Part shown: in pieces, positions 1-4,254 of the stretch
Layout: every line of letters starts with the position of its first letter
Numbering within the stretch: the first letter of the stretch is position 1
Notes under the pieces: model-generated
What the model was told of the DNA's origin: nothing
The model's input: only the letters and a program-made list of their open reading frames with translations
Databases searched by the model: none
Source of the DNA: Betaproteobacteria bacterium
GTDB taxonomy: Bacteria > Pseudomonadota > Gammaproteobacteria > Burkholderiales > SG8-41
DNA: 5,219 bases
Assembly: GCA_020028375.1 (NCBI GenBank)
Contig: JAHZNX010000174.1
Location: 1-5,219 of the forward strand
Direction of reading: 5' to 3'
Made by a program: the position numbers and the translations under genes

Positions 1-210
1 CTCGCCGCCGCCGAATGCGACATAGGGGATGCCGAACTCGACGATGCGCCGCGCGAGCGCGAGCGCCTCGCCACGCTCAAGCTCGTCGCGCCACGCCTTG
101 TCCGGGCCGGATTCCTCGCAGCAGGTGATGCAGCGCGCCCCGCAGCGGTTGGTCAGCTGCCAGGCAAGAAAAAGGGGCGCGCGGTATTCGTCTACCGCGC
201 GCCCCGGCAT
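1..210 (-). CDS. Radical SAM enzyme, third paralogue of the locus (N-terminal 70 residues; cut by window edge)
   Basis: The ATG at 210-208 opens a frame running off the left edge after exactly 70 codons. The radical SAM cluster motif CxxxCxxC is present as C23, C27 and C30, with an extra C31 directly after it, and a GGGE at residues 67-70 matches the SAM-binding GGE motif. The segment APLFLAWQLTNRC and the following ESGPDKAWRDEL closely match the other two radical SAM proteins in the window, so this is a paralogue. By family, such enzymes bind a 4Fe-4S cluster and cleave S-adenosylmethionine to start radical chemistry, often on a peptide. No Shine-Dalgarno is visible before the ATG. The gene begins 19 bases after the peptide gene and may depend on translational coupling. 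A terminator-like hairpin covers codons 2-13. The C-terminal half is unseen, so any auxiliary cluster domain cannot be judged. Confidence 0.9.
   Translation of the reverse strand, partial: MPGRAVDEYRAPLFLAWQLTNRCGARCITCCEESGPDKAWRDELERGEALALARRIVEFGIPYVAFGGGE
165..205 (-). terminator. Terminator-like hairpin with T tract inside the start of the third radical SAM gene
   Basis: Reading leftward, a perfect 13-bp stem (GGGGCGCGCGGTA at 205-193 pairing with TACCGCGCGCCCC at 186-174) closes a 6-base loop (192-187). It is followed at once by TTTTTCTT after the last C of the stem. This is the form of an intrinsic terminator. It lies 25 bases after the peptide stop codon but also covers codons 2-13 of the next gene, so it is probably partial: an attenuator, or a hairpin opened when ribosomes translate through it. 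The stem and T tract are directly seen. The regulatory role is inferred. Confidence 0.65.
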
Positions 211-229
211 TTCAGACTGCAGGATTATG

Positions 230-385
230 TTAGGTGAAGCGGATGTACGGCTGGGCCATGACCTGCTCGGAGACGTCCTCCATCTTGGGCGTCTCCCAGT
301 TCAGCCGCTCGCCCGGCTTGATCTTCTCGATCCTGGCTTCCTGTTCCGTCTTCTCGCTCTGCAGGTTCACCTTCATGTCGCCCAT
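230..385 (-). CDS. 51-residue peptide, candidate RiPP or cofactor precursor
   Basis: ATG at 385-383 to TAA at 232-230 encodes 51 residues. GGAGG lies 4 bases before this ATG. A second in-frame ATG at 376 would give 48 residues, but its spacing of 13 is worse. The gene starts 15 bases after one radical SAM gene and ends 19 bases before another. The first 29 residues are charged and rich in Glu and Lys. Then come W30-E-T-P33, an acidic stretch (E36, D37, E40), and a short tail with the only tyrosine (Y47) ending in YIRFT. There are no cysteines. Trp/Tyr-x-x-Pro motifs are known leader elements bound by PqqD-type recognition domains, and PqqA has a comparable Trp-x-x-Pro-acidic-Tyr layout. The PqqA Glu-x-x-x-Tyr crosslink spacing is absent, so this is not PqqA itself. 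I do not recognise the family. The precursor role is inferred from context, and a small subunit or chaperone is possible. Confidence 0.8.
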   Translation of the reverse strand: MGDMKVNLQSEKTEQEARIEKIKPGERLNWETPKMEDVSEQVMAQPYIRFT

Positions 386-400
386 ATCGCCTCCATGCGC

Positions 401-1360
401 TCAAGCTTGCGAGACTGCCAACCGGCGCCAGTCATTGGCGTCGGCATGATGCGATTCGTTCCCTGCCGCTCGGCGGATCCCGGCCAGCACCGCCTCGTCG
501 CGCCAGGCGCCGCAGTACGCCGCCCACGCTTCCGCCAGGCTTTCGCGCCGCAGGTCGGCACAAATATACGGCAGCGCCGCCGCAACCTTCACCCAGCCGT
601 TGGGCAGTACCAGCAACGTCGCAGGCGGCTCGCCCAGGCTGGCTTGCAGCGCATCACCCAGCGTGAACGGAGAATAGCAGAATTCCATTTGGCCACCAAG
701 ATTCCGGGCCTCACATTCCAGAAGGCCCCGGAAGTCACGGTACTGTCCGGCGGCAGGTTCGAGCCTGTTCCACAAGCGCGCCGCCGTCCCGACGCGCATC
801 AGCTTGCCGGTATTGAAGCGGAATGCCCCGAGCGCATGGGCCCGCCGGACGACCGCCCCCGCTTCGTGAAGGTTGAGACGCGTCGGGGCGAACGTGATTT
901 CCAGCGGCAGGCCCGCCGCCCGTACCGCGCGGCATGCCGCATGCGCCTTTACGAGCGATCCGCCCGGGCGCTGGCGCTCATAGACCTCCTGGCTGTCGCC
1001 GTCGAGGCTCACCTGGACCGAACGGACCGGCAGGCGCGCGAGCCGCTCGACGACGCCGGCATCGAGCCGCTGGCCATTGGTCTCGATTTTGAGCTGCACC
1101 CCGGCCGCCCCCAGCGCTTCCGCGATCCGAAAGAAGTGCGGCACCACCAGGGGCTCGCCGCCGCACAGCATGACGTAGGGCACTTGATTGCGGGCAATCT
1201 CGTCCACGACCCGCATCGCCTCCTCCGCGTCGAGCTCATCGGGCAGGCGCTTGCCGGGGGCCGAATCGGTGCAGCAATGCAGGCAGCAGAGGTCGCAATC
1301 GCGGGTGATCTGCCACGAAACGAGCAGCGGGGCGCTCAGGCTGTCTATCCGGTTTGCCAC
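401..1360 (-). CDS. Radical SAM enzyme with a reduced SPASM-like C-terminus (second paralogue)
   Basis: 319 residues from GTG at 1360, which is 10 bases after the prenyltransferase stop. No good ATG exists before the conserved core, and no Shine-Dalgarno is evident, so coupling is likely. The 4Fe-4S motif CxxxCxxC is C22, C26 and C29, with additional cysteines at C25 and C30 giving an unusually cysteine-dense run. GGEP is at 67-70. KIETNG (91-96) and VQVSLDG (115-121) are core barrel strands. The C-terminal region contains NGWVK and then PYICADLRRESLAEAW with one conserved cysteine (C267), where full SPASM domains carry about seven. Other cysteines (C143, C216, C228, C283) are scattered. By family it would generate a 5'-deoxyadenosyl radical. 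The substrate is unknown, and the neighbouring peptide is the obvious candidate. It resembles PqqE, MftC and NirJ-type proteins in outline, but I would not assign any of these names. Confidence 0.9.
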   Translation of the reverse strand: MANRIDSLSAPLLVSWQITRDCDLCCLHCCTDSAPGKRLPDELDAEEAMRVVDEIARNQVPYVMLCGGEPLVVPHFFRIAEALGAAGVQLKIETNGQRLDAGVVERLARLPVRSVQVSLDGDSQEVYERQRPGGSLVKAHAACRAVRAAGLPLEITFAPTRLNLHEAGAVVRRAHALGAFRFNTGKLMRVGTAARLWNRLEPAAGQYRDFRGLLECEARNLGGQMEFCYSPFTLGDALQASLGEPPATLLVLPNGWVKVAAALPYICADLRRESLAEAWAAYCGAWRDEAVLAGIRRAAGNESHHADANDWRRLAVSQA

Positions 1361-1370
1361 GGGGGGAGCT

Positions 1371-2303
1371 TTACGGTTGCGCAAGGATGCCCACGCCAAA
1401 CAGCGTGACGGCAACGAGGTAGCAACCGACCACGGCGCGGACGGCAGGCACGAACTGCCGCGGGGCCTCATAGGTGCGCAGCCCGATCCGCGCGCTCGAC
1501 GCGAGCAACGGCAGCGCCAGCAACGCCGCCAGGCATGCGACGGGAAATACGCCGGCGGCCACTCCGATCGCGGCGGCAAGCAGCCCCGCTGCGGCGAGCG
1601 CGAGATAGAGCCACACGCCGCGCCGGCGGCCGAGGCGCACAACGAGGTTGCGCTTACCGACGAGCCGGTCCTGGTGGTAGTCGGGGATCGCGTTCACCAC
1701 CGCGAGCGCCATGATCAGGAATCCAGGCACGAGCGATGCCCAGAATGCCCCCCAAGAGAGCTTCCCGGTGTGCAGATAGAGGCTGCCCAGCACCAGCCAC
1801 GGCCCGTACGACAATGCGATCACCGTCTCGCCCAGGCCGCGGTAGGCCCAGCGGATCGGCGGTGCCACGTAGAAAATGGCGGCGAGGCCGCCGAGCACCG
1901 CAAAGCCGAGGATCGGCCAGCCGCCCCGGTAGGTGAGATGGATGCCAATCGCCAGGGCGCCGGCGAATGCCGCGACGCCCAGCCACAGCACCCACCCGGA
2001 CATGGGCGGCAAGTCGTCAGGATCGAACACGCGGTCGGTACCCATCTGCGAATCGAAGTACTCGTTGAACGACTCGACGCCGACGACCGCCAGCACCACG
2101 CCGCCGAGTCCGCTCCAGAAGACGGGCGCATCGAAGGCGCCTTCCATGGCGTGGGCCCAGGCGGCGCCCAGCAGATACGGCAACAAGCCGGCATAGAGAA
2201 AGAAGCGGTAGCGCACGAGGCTCGCGACCAGCAGCAGCCGGCGCCAGGGCGATTGCGCGGCGCCGTGGTGCTGATGCGGGGGCGTCGTCAGAGATATACC
2301 CAC
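1371..2303 (-). CDS. UbiA/MenA-family membrane prenyltransferase
   Basis: Using GTG at 2303 the protein has 310 residues, normal for the family. The start overlaps the end of the upstream radical SAM gene by 16 bases. No ATG precedes the first membrane helix, so the start is uncertain. The protein is mostly hydrophobic helices. The first Mg-prenyl-diphosphate motif is N80-E-Y-F-D84 followed by D90, a MenA-like NxxxDxxxxxD form. The second is D208-x3-D212 followed by G216-K217. FYVAPPIRWAYRGLGE (144-159) is the typical central loop motif. UbiA enzymes transfer an isoprenoid chain from its diphosphate to an aromatic ring at the cytoplasmic membrane, in ubiquinone, menaquinone and similar pathways. 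No other quinone genes are nearby. Lying between two radical SAM genes, it may prenylate an aromatic product of this locus. A displaced quinone-pathway enzyme is the alternative. Confidence 0.88.
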   Translation of the reverse strand: MGISLTTPPHQHHGAAQSPWRRLLLVASLVRYRFFLYAGLLPYLLGAAWAHAMEGAFDAPVFWSGLGGVVLAVVGVESFNEYFDSQMGTDRVFDPDDLPPMSGWVLWLGVAAFAGALAIGIHLTYRGGWPILGFAVLGGLAAIFYVAPPIRWAYRGLGETVIALSYGPWLVLGSLYLHTGKLSWGAFWASLVPGFLIMALAVVNAIPDYHQDRLVGKRNLVVRLGRRRGVWLYLALAAAGLLAAAIGVAAGVFPVACLAALLALPLLASSARIGLRTYEAPRQFVPAVRAVVGCYLVAVTLFGVGILAQP

Positions 2304-3289
2304 TGGTGGAGTGTCGCCGTCTTGCGCGGATCTTCGGCGAGGTCCTCGACGAATTTCGCGACGCGCGGATCGGCCCACGCGCTCTGAAACCGGCCCCAGA
2401 TCTCGCCGAGCGACTGCCGCCGCAGGTCTCCGCACACGAACGGCAGCGCGTTGATGAGCTTGACCAGGCCGTTGGGGAGCACGATCAGGAGCGCGGCGGG
2501 ATGATGCAGCCGGTAACGCAGCTCCTCGAGCAACCCCATCTCGTGGAAGTGGACCCGCATGCGGCCGCGGTACTCTTCGGTCTTGCGGTGGAGCACCTCG
2601 AAATATTCGCCGTATTGCGCTTCCGTGGGCGCCAGCCGGTGCCAGGTCTTGACGGCGTTGCCGGTATACATCGTGCGCCCGGTATAAAAGGAATCGGCGC
2701 CGAGCTCGGCGGCGAGGTCCACCGCCGCGCCGATCTCGTGCGCATTGAAGCGCGTGGGCGAGTAATTGATCTCGATCGGCACGCCCGCGGCGCGGAGGTT
2801 GCGCACGCCTTCCACGGCCCGGTCGAAGTCCCCGCGCACCCGCATGCGATTGAACGTCTCGCGCGTGGCCCCGTCGAGACTCACCTGCACCGCCTTCACG
2901 CCGAGGCTTTTCAGGCGCGCGCAGTTCTCCGGGCCGAGGTAATGGCCGTTGGTCTCGATCTTCAGCTGGCCGTTGCGCGCGCAGACAAACGCGACCATGT
3001 CGAAGAAGCGGGGGTGGACCATCGGCTCGCCGCCTGAAAACGAGAGGTAGGGGATCTCGAGGTCCATTGCCTGCTCGAGGAAGCTGAATACCTGCTCGTC
3101 GGAGAGCTCGTCGGGAAACGCCTTGCCGGGGCCGCTTTCCTCGATGCAGTGCAGGCAGGCGAGGTTGCATTCGTTGGTCACCTGCCAGGCGATGTAGAGC
3201 GGCGCGCCGAGGTCTCCGGAGCCGGTTGTCGCCGGAGTGGTCGCGGGAACAGGAGTGCCGGCCTCGGGGCCGCTTGCCGGAGCCGCCAC
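2288..3289 (-). CDS. Radical SAM enzyme with a reduced SPASM-like C-terminus (first paralogue)
   Basis: 333 residues from GTG at 3289, 4 bases after the pqqD-like stop. GAGG lies 9 bases before the GTG. The first 27 residues are a low-complexity Ala/Pro/Thr/Gly stretch absent from the other paralogues, and the conserved fold begins at LGAPLYIAWQVTNEC. The cluster motif CxxxCxxC is C41, C45 and C48. ESGPGKAFPDEL follows, then GGEP (86-89), KIETNG (110-115) and VQVSLDG (134-140). The C-terminus has NGLVK and PFVCGDLRRQSLGEIW with a single conserved cysteine (C286), so it has a SPASM-like tail without the full set of cluster ligands. Placement right after a PqqD-like gene matches peptide-modifying radical SAM systems in which PqqD presents the peptide to the enzyme. 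The specific reaction is not deducible. Annotation pipelines might call it PqqE or NirJ-like. Confidence 0.92.
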   Translation of the reverse strand: MAAPASGPEAGTPVPATTPATTGSGDLGAPLYIAWQVTNECNLACLHCIEESGPGKAFPDELSDEQVFSFLEQAMDLEIPYLSFSGGEPMVHPRFFDMVAFVCARNGQLKIETNGHYLGPENCARLKSLGVKAVQVSLDGATRETFNRMRVRGDFDRAVEGVRNLRAAGVPIEINYSPTRFNAHEIGAAVDLAAELGADSFYTGRTMYTGNAVKTWHRLAPTEAQYGEYFEVLHRKTEEYRGRMRVHFHEMGLLEELRYRLHHPAALLIVLPNGLVKLINALPFVCGDLRRQSLGEIWGRFQSAWADPRVAKFVEDLAEDPRKTATLHQWVYL

Positions 3290-3293
3290 CGGA

Positions 3294-3545
3294 TCAGTCC
3301 TCCACCAGGCCTTTTTGACGCAGCTCCGCGATGAAGGCGGCCGCTTCGCGCTCGATCGCGCCGCTATCGTCGCGGAAGCGCGCCTTCAGCAGTGATGGAA
3401 TATCGCGCTCGGCGGCGCCCGCCTGGATCTCCCGCACCACCGCGCTCGCCGTGGGATTGAGGGTGAACACCTTCTCGGAGCGCGTTTCGAACAGCACGCC
3501 GCCGAACTTCTCTTCCCGGAATTTCACGTACCTGGCGAGCTTCAT
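3294..3545 (-). CDS. PqqD-family peptide-recognition protein (RRE-type, MftB-like)
   Basis: 83 residues from ATG at 3545. A TTG 21 bases upstream is in frame but lies inside the promoter-like palindrome, so ATG is preferred. The pattern KFREEKFGGVLFE (8-20), then VFTLNPTASAVVREI (26-40), then a C-terminal helical part ending AELRQKGLVED (73-83) is that of PqqD/MftB winged-helix proteins: a small beta hairpin with a conserved Leu-Asn-x-Thr-Ala turn, followed by helices. In PQQ, mycofactocin and many RiPP pathways this domain binds the leader of the precursor peptide and delivers it to a radical SAM enzyme. It is immediately upstream of one. The likely ligand here is the 51-residue peptide. It is cytoplasmic, with no signal peptide or membrane helix. 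Confidence 0.85.
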   Translation of the reverse strand: MKLARYVKFREEKFGGVLFETRSEKVFTLNPTASAVVREIQAGAAERDIPSLLKARFRDDSGAIEREAAAFIAELRQKGLVED

Positions 3546-3556
3546 GGGGCGGCCTG

Positions 3557-3579
3557 CTGACCGCAATTATAGCGGTCAG
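3557..3579 (-). promoter_or_regulatory. Inverted repeat flanking a TATAAT element before the pqqD-like gene
   Basis: In the 53-base gap after the cyclic-nucleotide-fold gene, CTGACCGC (3579-3572, leftward) and GCGGTCAG (3564-3557) form a perfect 8-bp inverted repeat. They are separated by TATAATT, which holds a consensus -10 hexamer (3571-3566). The expected start of transcription is near 3559, about 14 bases before the ATG at 3545. No convincing -35 is seen at 17 bases (GGGGTG). It could be an operator covering an internal promoter or an mRNA hairpin. No T tract follows on either strand, so a terminator is unlikely. Confidence 0.5.
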
Positions 3580-3598
3580 GCGACATTGCACCCCTTCC

Positions 3599-4117
3599 TC
3601 AGTACTTGCCGTGCACCTTGAAGATGTAGTTCGTGAGCTCGCTGGTCTGCATTGCCATGCGGTTCACGATGACGTGCACGATCCGGAAAATAGCGCGCAT
3701 GACGCGGTAGACGATGACCGGCTCGCGTTCGAGCAGCGACTCCAGCTTTTCACGCTCGAGGCCTAGGACCTGCGTCGGGCCGGTTGCGCGCAGCGCCGCG
3801 TAGTGCGGCCGGCCGTCCATGAAGCCCAACTCGCCGGCGAGGTCGTCCTTGCCTAGGAGGTGCAAGTTGACCCACTGCCCGTCCGCCTCCACCTGCCTCG
3901 CGACCGCGAGCGCGCCGCTCACGATCACGTAGAGATGATTGTCGCTCGCGCCCTGCCTGACGAGGACCTCCCCGTCGGCAAGCTTGCGCACGGACACCAG
4001 CTCTGCGAGGACAGCGCACTGGTCTCCGGTCAACTCCACCGCCAGCGCTGAATTTCGCACCAATTCGAGCTTCAGCGCGGCTTCCTGGTTTGCTCCGCGG
4101 GTCGCAGTTTCAGGCAT
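3599..4117 (-). CDS. Stand-alone cyclic-nucleotide-binding-fold protein (Crp/Fnr-like sensor domain without DNA-binding domain)
   Basis: 172 residues from ATG at 4117, with AGAGG 9 bases upstream. Residues about 33-130 form the cNMP-binding beta roll: LADGEVLVRQGASDNHLYVIVSG is characteristic, and GELGFM (95-100) marks the phosphate-binding cassette. The CRP cassette Arg-Ser is replaced by H105-Y106 in the RPHYAALRA segment, so cAMP binding is doubtful. A long helix follows (about 132-160) and the chain ends at YIFKVHGKY. There is no helix-turn-helix, and Crp/Fnr regulators are usually about 60 residues longer. It may sense a ligand or act through a protein partner. It is the first gene of the leftward operon. 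I infer no specific function. Confidence 0.85.
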   Translation of the reverse strand: MPETATRGANQEAALKLELVRNSALAVELTGDQCAVLAELVSVRKLADGEVLVRQGASDNHLYVIVSGALAVARQVEADGQWVNLHLLGKDDLAGELGFMDGRPHYAALRATGPTQVLGLEREKLESLLEREPVIVYRVMRAIFRIVHVIVNRMAMQTSELTNYIFKVHGKY

Positions 4118-4153
4118 GAGTCCCGACCTCTTTTTGCAGGTACAGATAACGAA

Positions 4154-4159
4154 TTATTA
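4154..4159 (-). promoter_or_regulatory. Candidate -10 element of the leftward operon
   Basis: Reading leftward, TAATAA at 4159-4154 is a plausible -10 hexamer, predicting transcription start near 4147. The centre of the FNR-type palindrome then falls about 40 bases upstream, close to the -41.5 typical of class II FNR activation, which would explain the lack of a clear -35. Hexamers shifted by one to three bases (such as TAATTC at 4156-4151) fit nearly as well. The start is not proven. Confidence 0.4.
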
Positions 4160-4177
4160 CCCTTCGGCACAATGTGG

Positions 4178-4195
4178 AATTGATCTGCATCAATT
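4178..4195. promoter_or_regulatory. FNR/ANR-type binding site
   Basis: AATTGAT-CTGC-ATCAATT is a perfect 7-bp palindrome with a 4-base centre and contains an exact match to the FNR/ANR/DNR consensus TTGAT-N4-ATCAA (4180-4193). It lies between the divergent fumarase and leftward operons. Its centre at 4186.5 is about 40 bases upstream of the predicted leftward start and about 48 upstream of the predicted fumarase start, so the leftward operon is the better-placed target. The regulator would be encoded elsewhere, because the neighbouring Crp-like protein lacks a DNA-binding domain. Confidence 0.7.
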
Positions 4196-4222
4196 GGCGT
4201 CACATGCCCGAGGCGTAGAAAG

Positions 4223-4228
4223 TATACT
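4223..4228 (+). promoter_or_regulatory. Candidate -10 element of the fumarase gene
   Basis: TATACT at 4223-4228 is a good -10 match 26 bases before the fumarase ATG, predicting a start near 4235. The -35 region at 17-base spacing (TCACAT) is poor. The overlapping TACTAT at 4225-4230 is an alternative. Confidence 0.4.
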
Positions 4229-4254
4229 ATCCGCGCATTGGGGGAAAAGCACCC

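Noticed and set aside
29..1408. Long rightward open frame (459 codons) opposite the second radical SAM gene
   Set aside because: It is antisense to clear radical SAM motifs, has low-complexity Arg/Ala/Pro-rich translation and no recognisable domain. It is a typical shadow frame in GC-rich DNA.
1361..1642. Extension of the second radical SAM frame upstream of 1360
   Set aside because: It overlaps the conserved C-terminus of the prenyltransferase out of frame and encodes no radical SAM-like sequence.
1188..2387. Long rightward open frame opposite the prenyltransferase
   Set aside because: It is antisense to an unmistakable UbiA protein, and its translation is rich in Arg, Gln and His without any family features.
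2304..3170. N-terminal extension of the prenyltransferase frame up to 3170
   Set aside because: This part lies out of frame over the first radical SAM gene, is Arg/Pro/Ala-rich and would give a 599-residue protein, far above the UbiA length. The real gene starts near 2303.
230..3566. PQQ biosynthesis operon
   Set aside because: Although PqqD-like and radical SAM proteins are present, no PqqB or PqqC is seen, the peptide lacks the Glu-x3-Tyr pair, and the radical SAM proteins lack the full SPASM cysteines of PqqE.
3557..3579. Inverted repeat as a terminator of the cyclic-nucleotide-fold gene
   Set aside because: No T tract follows on either strand, and the loop is a consensus -10 hexamer, so an operator or promoter role fits better.
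3599..4117. Crp/Fnr transcription factor acting on the adjacent FNR-type box
   Set aside because: The protein ends after the dimerisation-type helix and has no helix-turn-helix, so it cannot be the DNA-binding regulator.
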